In this document: piece by piece, positions 44,435-55,793 of the stretch
How positions within the stretch are numbered: position 1 is the stretch's first letter
Layout: each line of letters starts with the position of its first letter
Origin: Periplaneta americana
Lineage: Eukaryota; Arthropoda; Insecta; Blattodea; Blattidae
Direction: 5' to 3'
DNA length: 64,000 bases
Assembly: GCF_040183065.1 (NCBI RefSeq)
Contig: NC_091117.1
Location: 107,686,001-107,750,000 of the forward strand
Translations under genes and position numbers: made by a program
The notes under the pieces: generated by a model
What the model was told of the DNA's origin: nothing
The model's input: the letters and a program-made list of their open reading frames with translations, nothing else
Databases searched by the model: none

Positions 44435-44723
44435 ATTAAAGAAACAGTTGAACGTAAGGCATATGAAGAAATGTTTTCTTTCGTGTGCCTGATCTACAGC
44501 AGTTTTAAATCAAGTTAATCCTGGCAGGCATTTGGCTAAGAAGTTAATTCGTGTAAGTGACGCCATGTAAAGATTCATATTTATGGACTAGGAAAACTTA
44601 GTAAAGATAGTTCGTTTTGGTTGTCTATATGTGAGTTTCTGAGATTTCCGAAAAATCCAACAACCAATTTAATTAAAAATAGCAAAAAGGACAACCCTGG
44701 CAACGCCGGGTGCTTTCTGCTAG

Positions 44724-45095
44724 TTTGTTTATAATAATGTCAATTCCGGCGGATTTAGTACTCGTTTCTCATTTCCTCCTCGAGGTTTACAGTGAATACG
44801 AGTCTCGTTCTTGTAAATGTGGAACATTACTTTAATGGGGCCACACGAAGTACTTACAATAATTACAATAAACACAACTGAGTACTATGGTCCTGGAACA
44901 TAACTATGGTCCATTCAAATTTTGTACTCCATAACATAGTACCTCGTTTATCTATACTTTTGCTTTACTGTAGTTTGAAGTTAAGTTACTGCAGCTATTT
45001 ACGAACGGTCTATGTTACTTCTACGATGTTCTTTGAATAGTTGTATCGTGGACCACAGTTATCGGAAACGACGATACTGTTGTGTTGAAATAGCT
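44724..45095. other. Unassigned stretch with one inverted end
   Basis: TACTGTTGTGTTGAAATAG at 45076 recurs inverted at 47933-47951, each next to GGCCGG. These look like ends of one unknown family facing each other around the SINE and hAT insertions. Confidence 0.4.
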
Positions 45096-45108
45096 TGGCC
45101 GGAGTTAT

Positions 45109-45364
45109 TTTATTTTAGTATGTTATTTCACGACGCTTTATCAACAGCTCAGGTTATTTAGCGTCTGAATGAGACGAAGGTGATAATGCCGGTGAAATGA
45201 GTCCGGGGTCCAGCACCGAAAGTTACCCAGCATTTGCTCATATTGGATTGAGGAAAAACCCCGGAATAAAACCTCAACCAGGTAACTTGCCCCAACCGGG
45301 AATCGAACCCGGGCTACCTGGTTTCGCGGCCAGACGCACTGACCGTAACTCCACAGGTGTTGAC
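45109..45364 (-). mobile_element. tRNA-derived SINE, second family, 13-bp target duplication
   Basis: Reverse strand: head with GCGAAACCAGGTAGCC, B box GGGTTCGATTCCCGG, body GTTACCTGGTTGAGG and CCCCGGACTCATTTC, tail GCGTCGTGAAATAACAT. Flanked by TGGCCGGAGTTAT (45096-45108 and 45365-45377). No internal decay that would hide the ends. Confidence 0.9.
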
Positions 45365-45681
45365 TGGCCGGAGTTATGCGCGAACATTTGAGTAAAGGTG
45401 ATGTGGAGTGAGTCAGTTTCTCAGCTGACGTAAATAATGGTTAGGTTGAAAAGCATTGGTCACATACATACACTCCATGGGCGATCACAGTTTTTCCATT
45501 CATTGCTATTCAAACACTCGTACTTAACACAATGCAGTCTTCTCTTTTCATTATTCCCCTCACAATAAAATAAACTACAATGTCTTTATTGGTTCCATTA
45601 TGGTACTAATATTTTTTTCAATAGTTAGCAAGACACTTGCACGAGGAAAAGAAGTGAACTCCACAGAAGCTGCGCAATGAC

Positions 45682-47836
45682 TAGAGACGGCCGATATTTC
45701 ACAAACCGATATTTTGTCACAGGTATTTTTTTTGTCACAGATAAACCTGTGACAGATGACGCGAAACATGTGACAAAATATCGCTATTGAAATCTGCTCC
45801 GTATTCAGTACTGTGACTGCTCACCTACGTCGTGGGTTTGCGCATGCGCATGATACAACAACAGCAATCGGGCGGTGATATTTGATTATTTTTTGGTGAT
45901 ATTTTGTTCCATATTAGTTTTTGCAAAGTGATGATTTGTTGCAAAGTTATTAGTGACATTATAATAATATAATCATGAGTCCGACATTTTGTTTTCATAG
46001 TTAGTTTGTACATATGTTTTATAAATATTTTATGTATTCCCCGAGATCTTTACATTTTCAAATAACTATGAATTTACATTAATTTATATTTATTTTCCAC
46101 TCAATTTTTACGCAGTAACAATATTTTTTCAGTTTTACTTTTAATTACAAACAATAGTTAAAGGAACCTACAACATCATTTTAATAACTTTACCTATACT
46201 TCTCTCATTTAAGTATGATCTAGTTTTAATGTATAGCTCTAACACGAACAGTGCATAATAGCATTAATTAAAATAATTAAACTTAAAATAAAATTATTTG
46301 TAATAAGTTCATTATGTTGTTTATGGTTATTAACTTTTAGGAAATCGCGCAGTGCTTCCTAATATTGGTACTCGTGTGGGGAGTTATTCCACATCAATTA
46401 GTAGGCCTAATCAATGTTCTAAACTTGATATTTAGTCATATTTGTCTAGATATTGTTAAAATCATCAACTTGAAAGTAATTTTCAACTTTTAAATATAAT
46501 AATATGGGGTAATTAGCAAAAATTAGCAGTTTTATAAATTCCAAAAAGATCTGACATCTAGCAGACACTGCTCCATCAAATCGTTCTCATTGCCCTTGCA
46601 CACTTTTAAAATAGGCCTACACTTATACATACATTTGAAAATAAGGGGTATCAAACGTAAATCATGTAAATCATGTTAATTCACTCTGTCACTGAACGTT
46701 ATGCTCTTCTGAAATTTGGAGCATTTCTCACAAGCCGACAACAGTACCTATAGTATTAAAACCGAACGAGACAAAACTGGCTAATATGTTGGGCAACTTA
46801 TTTGGCTAAACTAAACTTGAGGTAGTTTCCTTCGCATTCCCCTTGTACACCTTGCATATACGAATCTGTGACAGGTCAGGTTTGGTTAGTTTAAGCTTTT
46901 ATTATGCCTAGACATATACGATCGACTAAACTAGCGTTGAGGTACCGCGTATACACCTTGCATATACGAACCTGTGACAGATTAGGTTTGGTTGGTTTAG
47001 GCTTTGTTATGCCTTGCATATACAATGAACTGCTTCTCCACAAAAAATCAAATTCAACGATTTTCACTTCCCTAATCACCGAAACTACCTCAGCGCTAGT
47101 TTAACCCGATCAACTGCATCTCCACAAAAAAATCCTTATAAATGCAACGATTTTCACGTTCGAAATCGCCGAAACTACTTCAGCCCTAGTTACATCATCT
47201 TATTATAAAAGATGTAGTGATTACATGATTTAAATAATAACACCATTGGTTACCAGTACTTTTTGTGTAAAATCCTGTCTGAACAACTGTTTTGTTTTGT
47301 AATTATTTTCCAATGTTTTTGCGAATAATGTTTCGTTAATTTTTATTCTATTACTCAATATTATAATGTTAATGCACGACTTAAAATAAGTTATCTATTA
47401 TATTGTATACAATAAAAAGGTTTAATTTTTAAAACGATCACATAACCTGAATTTCTCAATACTCACTATATTTAAAAATTATTAACTGATTCAATATCTA
47501 CAATATAACCTCTTGGTACATGAGGTTAACTTTTGACATGTTACTGTTCTGTTAGGTAAGTATTTATTTGTTAATGGTACGTGTACATAATTTATTTGTT
47601 GGATTTTCCCGTATAAATCACTGATGTGTGGCGTTTATAGAGCAATCGTATTCACATTTCACTCCTCTTCAATATTTCCTGTTAATTTTTATCGGTGTGA
47701 CAAAATATCGATATAATTCATGCATATTGTGCTTACTTATCGATATAAAATATCGGTGTGACAAAATCATAGATATTTAATTGTCACAGTCACAGTTGTC
47801 ACAGATACTTGAAAATATCGTTTAAGCTCATCTCTA
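45682..47836. mobile_element. Non-coding hAT-like element
   Basis: Ends TAGAGACGGCCGATATTT and, inverted, TAGAGATGAGC...CGATATTTT. GATATTTTGTCACA motifs occur near both ends. Flanks GCAATGAC (45674-45681) and GCAGTGAC (47837-47844) form an 8-bp duplication with one mismatch. 2155 bp, no transposase. A cluster of direct and inverted repeats lies inside at 46800-47190. Confidence 0.7.
46800..47190. repeat. Internal direct and inverted repeats of the hAT-like element
   Basis: TACACCTTGCATATACGAA with CTGTGACAG and AGGTTTGGTT occurs at 46846 and 46950. A second unit (CTGCTTCTCCACAAAAAA ... ACGATTTTCAC ... CCGAAACTAC) occurs at 47029 and 47116. AACTTGAGGTAGTTTC (46815) is inverted in GAAACTACCTCAG (47080). 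Confidence 0.8.
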
Positions 47837-47844
47837 GCAGTGAC

Positions 47845-48690
47845 TAAATCCTATACCACTTATCCTTGTCAGAAACAAATTAATGGACTTCCCTGGTTTA
47901 TTGCGCATAATCGCATAATGCTATAGCCGGCCAAGCTATCTAAACACAACAGTAGAAAGTGTTTACAATTGTTTGTAAGATACTACTCGAACATTGAACA
48001 ATATTTCGAAATTTAATTGTTCAGGCCTTTGAACACAATTTCTTAAACGTGTGAATGATCGACAAGTTACACAAGATGAATTACGATTCCTTCATTCTCA
48101 GATTATTCATGCAACTGTTCTCTGAAATGTTACCAAAGTTACAAACATATTTTAATGGCTGGAATAAACCTTAATACCGTTTCACACACAGCAACTGAGC
48201 AGCGTTTCTAAGTGATTCCTATGTGTGGCCTAAACAGGACATAATTACCACGGTTCAATAACGTCACCCATAGTGGCTCACAGTTGCGCTGAGTGAAAAC
48301 TTTCATTTAAACCAGTGAGCTGTTGAGAAGTGTCATTGAGTAGCGGCGTGTGTAAAGACATTTTGTAAACCGGAACCGGCACAGAACCTTACTTACCTGC
48401 ATTTTGACAGCGATGATGATGGAAGCCAGATCGGAACCGAGCGGTCGGAGCACCACCAGTCGAGACAATGTAAGGGAACATAACCTGCAACAAGAGCCGA
48501 AACTTGTAGTTACCGTCTATCATCATTATTAAAACACTACAATAAAAGGAAGCAATGCATCCTACACCTATACAAATGCATGTACCCAAATATATAAGTA
48601 CAGTACATACATGGGCTACAAGTCTATCAATACATACATAACATACGCATATACGCATATATGCACATACGTACGTACATTACATACATA
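47845..48690. other. No gene; ACAT-type simple sequence at the end
   Basis: 48590-48690 is rich in ACATAC/ATACGCAT repeats that lead into the MITE and the tetranucleotide array. Confidence 0.6.
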
Positions 48691-48904
48691 GGGGAGAGTC
48701 AGGTAGTATCGGACATCAGGTAATATCGGACAGTGAGTTTCTTTCATCTACCACACGATGATAGTACCTGATTGACATGATTACGTTTCTGTGATGTCGC
48801 ATAGAGAAACGCAACCATGTCATTCAGGTACTACCATATGGTGGTAGATGAAAGAAACGCACTGTCCGATACTACTCGATGTCCGATACTACCAGACTCT
48901 CCCC
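48691..48904. mobile_element. Palindromic MITE in a tetranucleotide array
   Basis: GGGGAGAGTCAGGTAGTATC (48691) and its near-exact inverse GATACTACCAGACTCTCCCC (48885-48904). The arms, about 85 bp each, contain two TATCGGACA-type repeats and TTTCTTTCATCTACCA. 214 bp. The flanks on both sides are TACATA repeats, so the exact duplication (TA or longer) cannot be fixed. Confidence 0.85.
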
Positions 48905-48956
48905 TACATACATACATACATACATACATACATACATACATACATACATACATACA

Positions 48957-48988
<32 letters not shown>

Positions 48989-48990
48989 CA
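48905..48990. repeat. (TACA)n microsatellite
   Basis: TACA tetranucleotide array, continuing the simple sequence on the left of the MITE. Confidence 0.95.
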
Positions 48991-49027
48991 TATATATACA
49001 TACGCACACATATTACATACATGCATA

Positions 49028-49129
49028 CGTTCAGTTCTTGGATCTCTACTCTTTACGATCTACATAAATGACATATCACAATCTATTAAACACTGCAGAT
49101 ACATCCTATTTGCTGACGATTTACAAATG
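49028..49129 (+). pseudogene. LINE reverse transcriptase, first piece
   Basis: Reads SVLGSLLFTIYINDISQSI and ILFADDLQM with the catalytic FADD, and stops exactly at the mariner insertion. It continues at 50063. CR1/Jockey-like, the same lineage as 58228-59838. Confidence 0.8.
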
Positions 49130-49131
49130 TA

Positions 49132-50060
49132 CGAGGGTCATACTGAAAGTCATGAGCAAACCCATTGTTAGAAATCTTAATTTTTATTTTTTAGACAAAC
49201 CAGGTACATCATCTTAGTCTACAGACTTTTCTGTCACTTTTCAACATAGTATCCATTTCTTTGCATACATTTTTCCCGCTGTTATGTATGTTTGAAAATT
49301 CCCGTGCTGTAGAAGTCCGTTTCATCTGTCCAAAGACATTGACGCACTGCTTTCCGGATGTCCAGTAGTTTTCGCCTCGCAGCTGCTCCTTTACAGAACC
49401 GAAAAGATGGTAGTCGAGAGTGCCAAATCGGGAATGTAGGGAGATTGCGGAAGAGTTTCCCACCCAAATGTTCTGATTTTCTCCACGGTGACACGATCAG
49501 TGTGAGGCCACGCTTTATCGTGTTGCAGGATGATCTCCTTTCCAGGGTGTTTCTCGCGTAATGCACTACGGAGCTTCAAAACTGTCTGAATATAGCGGAC
49601 AGCATTTATGGTCTGTTCAGGTTCAAGAAATTCAATCAAAATGCATCGCAGATCTCATTAACTGTTTCCTTGTTGCGTTCCGTGGAGACAGTTCGAGGGC
49701 GACCGCTAAAAGGCTCATCTTGGATGCTCATGTTTCCTTCTTTGAAATGTTTTACCAATCTCCTAACACTGCTGGCGCCCATGCACACATCCCCGTATGC
49801 ACGCTGAAGTCTGAGTGAATTTCAGCAGCACATTTTTCTTCTTTAACAAGGAATTTAATGAGAGCAGCTATTCGGAACGAATCATCGTTGTCGACTATTT
49901 TGCAAACATTGCCTGTGGTCACATGATAGAAGTTAATAACGTCAATATGTCAATACATAGTGTAAAGTCTGTAGATTATGATCATATAATCGTTTTTGTT
50001 ACATTGTTGAAATTAAAATTATAGCGCTGGGTTGCTCATGACTTTCAGTACAACCTTCTA
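49132..50060 (-). mobile_element. Mariner deletion derivative inserted in the LINE
   Basis: Inverted ends (GGTCATACTGAAAGTCATGA left, TTGTACTGAAAGTCATGA right) with TA at 49130-49131 and 50061-50062. 929 bp. Removing it restores the LINE frame across ATG-TA-CAT. Confidence 0.9.
49209..49990 (-). pseudogene. Mariner transposase, internally deleted
   Basis: Reverse strand order: LQRAYGDVCMGASSVRRLV and HFKEGNMSIQDEPFSGRPRT (HTH part), then a junction to IEFLEPEQTINAVRYIQTV, IILQHDKAWPHT (second Asp) and SPYIPDLA (third Asp), then after a frameshift DYHLFGSVKEQLRG. Sequence with the first Asp is missing. This is the DD34D mariner layout. Confidence 0.85.
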
Positions 50061-50062
50061 TA

Positions 50063-51199
50063 CATCTCTGCACCTACACCGGCACTTAATGACGCAATAA
50101 ATGAAGTAAACAATGACCTAAAAGCAATTATTTCATGGACGAAAAAAATTTGGACTAAAATTGAACTCGCAGACATCACAGGCAATTATAATGGTACATC
50201 AACGACTGTTAAGTAAATTAAACACAGATAACTTACCTCCTGTAAAAATAAATGAAATTATTATCCCTTACAGTGATACAGTAAACAATTTAGGATTTAT
50301 ACAGACAAAAATTTAAGTTGGAATACTCAAATCACACACATAATGTAAATTTATTTTTATGAAAACTCACACACTAAAAATAATCCGAAATTTCTTTCCC
50401 TTGGCTCTCAAGAAAAAAATAGTGGAGTCGCTGTTGATGCCTTATTTTGATTACTGTGAAACTCTCTTCACTAACTTTAACATGAGACTGACAGCAACAT
50501 TACAGCGTGTTCATAATGCATGTGTTCGATTTATTTGCAACGTTCGTAAATCAGACAGTAAATATGCTGTCCTGGGTGTCTCAAAGAGCGAAGAACTACT
50601 GACTCTTTCACTTTACTCTTCAATATTCTTTAGAACTCTAACCCTAGCTATTTAACTTCTCGTTTTCAACATTTGTCCTCATATCACGCAATAGATACTC
50701 GCTCACAACACCATATCACACTCTCCAATCCTAAACACAGAACATCCTCCTACTCTTCCTCTTTCACCGTCTCTGCAGCTCCCCTCTGGAACTCTCTACC
50801 ACAGCATGTCAGAGACTGTCGGACATTATCTAGTTTCAAAAATAAACTAAGATTGCACTTTTACAATTCAGATTCCCTTCAATTATAAACCCTTTCCTCT
50901 GCGACAGTTTTGTAAATAATATATATATTTTTTTTTCCTTTCCTGGTCACCAACAATGAACTCTCTTGACCACCAGATGAATTATCATAGCCTTTTTATT
51001 GTAGCTTTTATTGAAATTTAAATTTTTTTTATTATCGTATTAAATTTCATTTGTTGTATTCTTTCTTACGTTTTCCCTGTTAACTAATTGAGTTGTTTAT
51101 GGTATATTCCAATCTTTGGATCTGAATTTTACTTTTTCTATATTAGTTTATGGTATTATTTTTATTTTGTGTCCTATGGCAGTAACTCTACCAGTAAGG
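50063..51199 (+). pseudogene. LINE reverse transcriptase C-terminus and 3' UTR
   Basis: Continues with YISAPTPALNDAINEVN, then PYFDYCETLFTNF, LQRVHNACVRFICNVRKSD and SSSFTVSAAPLWNSLP, DCRTLSSFKNKLRLHF to a stop near 50888. The 3' UTR runs to AGTAACTCTACCAGTAAGG, is cut by the pogo element at TA 51200-51201 and resumes at 55199 with its (TAAA)n tail. Frameshifts occur near 50150, 50350 and 50650. Confidence 0.8.
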
Positions 51200-51918
51200 T
51201 AAAGTACCCAAAAAAAGAGACAGGGCCCTAATAAGAGACACTTCGTTAACTTCTACGGTATAATCTGTCATCTCTCGACAACTATGGGAACTCAATACTT
51301 GTACTTCTAAGACATTGTGTTCTTAGTCTGCCTTCAGTTTAAAGTAAGCAACGAAGCTGAGAGCAAGGAAAGTTATTTGTCACAATTTGAACTTTTTTGA
51401 TGGTTTTTGTTGAGGACGTAAACAGCAGTGAAGGTACGCTACAAAAAATGTATCATAGGAAACAATGAAATATTAATTAAAATATTAATTACAATTAATG
51501 ACGAATTGAGTGAATCATTAATTATCCATTGTCATTAATTATTTATTACAAAATCATTAATTGAAATGACTAATACCATTAATAGCTAAAATTAATTGAA
51601 ATTGGTTAATCTGACAATAAGATCTTACTTAAAGATCAAAATCTAAGTGTGTAATTCGTAAAGTATTCTCTATACATTTAAAATAAAAATCTTGTATAGG
51701 GGCCTAATTATCAAAACTATTAAATTTAATGTAGTTTTATTAACGCCCCATTTTCTAGGAAACTACCATCAGTTTAGTTATTAATTTGCTTCTGATGCAA
51801 GCGTATACACTTTTATTCTCTTAAATGTAATTTAAACAGCCATAAATATATTACTCTACAGTTATACAACACTTCTATATAGTAAGTTTTAGCAATTTAA
51901 CTATTTTCATTTCTTCAG

Positions 51919-53645
51919 ATGTCAGGGAAAACAACAGCTGTTAGGCGTAAAACTTAGGACCCTCAGAGGACGAAGGAAGCAATTCTTTCTGTCCGTTCCG
52001 ATCAAATGGGATACTTACGAGCAGCCAAAACGTACAGAGTACCAAAAGGAACATTAGAAAAACACGTTAAGAACAGAGACAAGACAGCAGAGGAAATACT
52101 AAAAATGAGGTCGGGTCGGAAACCAGTGTTGCCGCCTGAACTTGAAAATATGTTAGTAAAATACTGCCTACAAATGGACGAGAGATTCTTTGGGTTGCGA
52201 GTGAGTGATATGAAGCGAATGGCTTTTGAACTAGCAATTAGAAATGGTCTCCAACATCCTTTCAATCCGAACAAAGGCAGTGCTAGGAAGAAATGGTTCA
52301 GGCTCTTCTTGAAGAGACACCCAAACCTGTCTTTGCGCACACCACAAGGAGTGTCAGCTGCAAGGATTAAATCCTTCAATCCTAAAAATGTGGCCGTATT
52401 TTTCGACATTTACGAGAGAGAACTAGAAAAAGTAAAATTCTATGGACACAGAATCTACAATGTTGACGAAACCGGGTTGACTGTTGTCCAGTACAAACAT
52501 CAGAAAGTCGTTTCTATGAGAGAGAAGAAACAAATTTCAAATTTGACGTCGGCCGAATGAGGGGCCCTGATTACAACAGTCACGTGCATGAATGCCACAG
52601 GGAATTTCGTACCCCCTTGTTTGTTTTCCCTCGAAAGAATATGAAAGCTGAGTTGATGGACGGAGCTCCCCCTGGATCAATCTCGGGATGCCACGTTCAG
52701 GTTGGATCCAAACCAAACAAGTTTATCAAACCTTCCGAAAGTGATCCAGTGATTTTAATGTTAGACGGCCATTACTCGCATACGCGAAACATCAAGGTCA
52801 TTGAGAAAGGTAGGGCCAACCACGTGGCCATCATTTGCCTTCCACCTCACTCTACTGCTAAGATGCAGCCGTTAGATGTAGGTTTCATGAAACCACTGAA
52901 GACGTATTACGGCCAGGAAATTTCCACCTGACTCCGGAATCATCCTGGACGTGTCGTCACACATTATCAAGTTGCTTGCCTCTTTGGACTTGCTTATCAG
53001 AAAGCTGCAACGATGCAAAATTCGATGAACGCATTCCGCAAATGTGAACTAATTCCATGCGACAGGAATATTTTTGCCAACGTCGATTTTGTCATCCATG
53101 AAGGGGGTGGGAGTGATGAAATTGTAATTCCTGGTTCGGAACATTTCGTTGCACTTGTGGAAATATCGCCACTACCACAGTTACAAAAGCAGCAGCAGCA
53201 ACAACCACCACCTCAAGAGTCGCAAGCATCAACCAGCGTGGAATCACAAGTGAAGTCATCCAGGGCAGGAAAAGCAAATCTCATAACATCAAGCCCTTAT
53301 CAGAAACAACTGAGAGAAAGTTTGGATAAGGCAAAACAAAATAAAGATGGAACTCACAAAAGGTTGTTAGATAAACAAAAAAATCACAGAAAAACAGAAA
53401 AGTTCAACGCAAGAAGCGCAACTTGACTTCGTCCAATGATGAAGATTTCGATGAGGAATACAATCAATTGACTGTAGTGACTCCGAATTTGAAGGAAATG
53501 ATGATGATGCAGAGTGCTTATTTTGCACTGGACTTTGTCAGAGGGCACCAGAGGGGAGAAATGGGTTCAGTGTTCAAAATGTCGTCGTTGGGCACATGAA
53601 GACTGCGGTGCTGATGAAGAACATTTCATTTGTCCAACTTGCTGA
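51919..53645 (+). pseudogene. Pogo-type transposase with C-terminal PHD-like finger
   Basis: From ATG 51919: MSGKTTAVRRKT, a stop, then TKEAILSVRSDQMGYLRAAK and YRVPKGTLEKHV (psq-type HTH), KKWFRLFLKRHPNLSLRTPQ (CENP-B-like HTH), IYNVDETGL (first Asp), VILMLDGHYSH (second Asp), PPHSTAKMQPLDVGFM (third Asp). After a Gln-rich, low-complexity segment (53185-53240) the tail has ECLFCTG and, one frame on, EKWVQCSKCRRWAHEDCG and FICPTC, a PHD-like zinc finger ending at TGA 53643-53645. Several stops and shifts. Confidence 0.85.
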
Positions 53646-53770
53646 AGACAGCGGAAATAAAAAATTGTGTCGGTTGAAATGGTCGGTAAAATAAGTGCAA
53701 TAAACTTACAATTAAAATTTGTCATTCTTGTCATTCTTCTTTCTCCAGTAAAATGTTAACATTAGCAATA

Positions 53771-54715
53771 TACTTACTTACTTACAAATGGCTTTTAAGG
53801 AACCCGAAGGTTCATTGCCGCCCTCACATAAGCCCGCCAGCGGTCCCTATCCTGTGCAAGATTAATCCAGTCTCTATCATCACACCCCACCTCCCTCAAA
53901 TCCATTTTAATATTATCCTCCCATCTACGTCTCGGCCTCCCTAAAGGTCTTTTTCCCTCCGGTCTCCCAACTAACAGTCTATATGCATTTCTGGATTCGC
54001 CCATACGTGCTACATGCCCTGCCCATCTCAAACGTCTGGATTTAATGTTCCTAATTATGTCAGGTGAAGAATACAATGCGTGCAGTTCTGTGTTGTGTAA
54101 CTTTCTCCATTCTCCTGTAACTTCATCCCGCTTAGCCCCAAATATTTTCCTTAGCACCTTATTCTCAAACACCCTGAACCTATGTTTCTCTCTCAGAGTG
54201 AGAGTCCAAGTTTCACAACCATAAAGAACAACCGGTAATATAACTGTTTTATAAATTCTAACTTTCAGATTTTTCGACAGTAGACTGGATGATAAAAGCT
54301 TCTCAACCGAATAATAACACGCATTTCCCATATTTATTCTGCGTTTAATTTCCTCCCGAGTGTCATTTATATTTCTTACTGTTGCTCCAAGATATTTGAA
54401 TTTTTCCACATCTTCGAAGGATAAATCTCCAATTTTTATATTTCCATTTCGTACAATATTCTGGTCACGAGACATAATCATATACTTTGTCTTTTCGGGA
54501 TTTACTTCCAAACCGATCGCTCTCTTATTATAGGGATACGTAACAAGCTGTTTTTTTACGGTGATGGGTTGTTAGCCCTTCGCCCAACCCCCAAGCTGGA
54601 GGACCACCCCTTATCGGCTGTCCACGACTGCTTATTCAATATATTCGCAGCTACCCTCCATATCTGGAGGCCGTCTCCTCTATCCGCAACCTGAGGACGC
54701 GCCATGCCGTGGTGA
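53771..54715 (-). mobile_element. Internally deleted RTE-like LINE with both ends
   Basis: Flanked by TTAACATTAGCAATA (53756-53770 and 54716-54730), a perfect 15-bp target duplication. Reverse strand: the 5' end CACCACGGCATGGCGCG and a 175-bp 5' block (54715-54540) are followed directly by the C-terminal coding part and the 3' tail of (TAAG)n. The endonuclease and most of reverse transcriptase are missing. Confidence 0.85.
53795..54535 (-). pseudogene. RTE-like LINE ORF2, C-terminal part
   Basis: An open frame of about 240 codons begins with the RT segment VNPEKTKYMIMS, then FKYLGATV, VLYGCETWTLT, KVLRKIFGAKRD, RRLRWAGHVARM, GRPEGKRPLGRPRRRWEDNI and DWINLAQDRDRWR. This is the downstream end of RT and the tail domain; it lacks the catalytic YADD. 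The frame has no stops. Confidence 0.85.
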
Positions 54716-55200
54716 TTAACATTAGCAATACTAGTCTAAATAAGATGAAGTACATTTATGACCGAATGTATTTAATTTTTGTAAATCATATTGATTTGAC
54801 TTGGAAAAATACCTTATTTCTGTTGGGAGGAGTTAGACCATTATAGCACTGACCATTTCAATTTCGAAATGTTCCTGAATTTATTAAAGTGTACATCATT
54901 TAACAATATTAAACATTTCTTCAATTTTCAGCTAAATGATATTAATTTTTTGTCCATGTTCAAGAATACAATTAAATAACACACGTATCTCTTATTTGGA
55001 ACCCCTTTCCTAAACATCATTATTTCCCACTTTTACTTATTTTTAGAATTCCAAATAGTAATAAAAACTGAGTACAATTTGTATTGTCAATTCTAAAAAT
55101 AGACAAAATGCTGCATGTATTCCACTCATTCAGATTAAAAATATCTATTCCCATCCTCATTTATAAGCAGTTAAAAAGTGTCTCTTATTTGGGTACTTTA

Positions 55201-55205
55201 CCTAA

Positions 55206-55304
<99 letters not shown>

Positions 55305-55368
55305 ATAGATAAATAGATAGATAAATAGATAATTAGATAAATAGATAGATAGATAGATAAATAAATAA

Positions 55369-55415
<47 letters not shown>
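55201..55415. repeat. (TAAA)n, (TAGA)n and (AAT)n arrays, LINE tail
   Basis: TAAA repeats to about 55305, mixed TAGA/TAAA to 55370, then AAT to 55420. By position this is the expanded 3' tail of the LINE interrupted at 51200. Confidence 0.9.
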
Positions 55416-55420
<5 letters not shown>

Positions 55421-55422
<2 letters not shown>

Positions 55423-55713
55423 GTACGCACACAATCAAGACTGACTGAAGAAATAAGGAACATGTAACACTTGACACCGGATAATATCCATTATAATAGA
55501 CTACACATGCAAAAATATATCATTATTCTGGTTTATCTTTCTCATTTCATTTCATTTCATTTATTATATTCCATAGATATTACACTATAGCTTCAAAATG
55601 TGGAGCAAGTCAAAAGTTTTCGTTATAAAAAATTTACAAAAAATTAATAATATGTTTTAAATCGCTAACATAAATCTTAATGGGACTTGGACTTGGATAT
55701 CATGCATTGAAAG

Positions 55714-55788
<75 letters not shown>

Positions 55789-55793
55789 AGCCA
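55421..55793. other. Spacer with an ATTTC tail and an (AT)n array
   Basis: TTTCATTTCATTTCATTT at 55547 followed by TATATTCCATAGATATTACA looks like the 3' end of another LINE on the reverse strand. (AT)n at 55718-55786. Confidence 0.5.

Larger units (their letters stand above)
40423..44723 (+). mobile_element. Old Helitron, interrupted by a younger one
   Basis: A candidate 5' end TC (40423-40424 after A) leads into TAAAAGTGAATGTGGGTATG. The 3' end is CTAG (44720-44723) before T, preceded 9 bp upstream by a 6-bp stem CCTGGC-AAC-GCCGGG. Helicase remnants lie at 41200-41535 and 43221-43362. The 5' limit is uncertain, the 3' limit good. Much of Rep/helicase is missing. Confidence 0.55.
51202..55198 (+). 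mobile_element. Pogo-type element inserted in the LINE tail
   Basis: Ends AAGTACCCAAAAAAAGAGAC and, inverted, AAGTACCCAAATAAGAGAC, with TA at 51200-51201 and 55199-55200. 3997 bp including the LINE at 53771-54715 (945 bp), and one 15-bp target duplication. Transposase on the forward strand. Confidence 0.9.

Noticed and set aside
48817..49071. Frames rich in YIHT or MYVC
   Set aside because: They translate the TACA array and the MITE end.
55185..55477. Frames rich in LFIY on the reverse strand
   Set aside because: They translate the TAAA and AAT tail arrays of a LINE.
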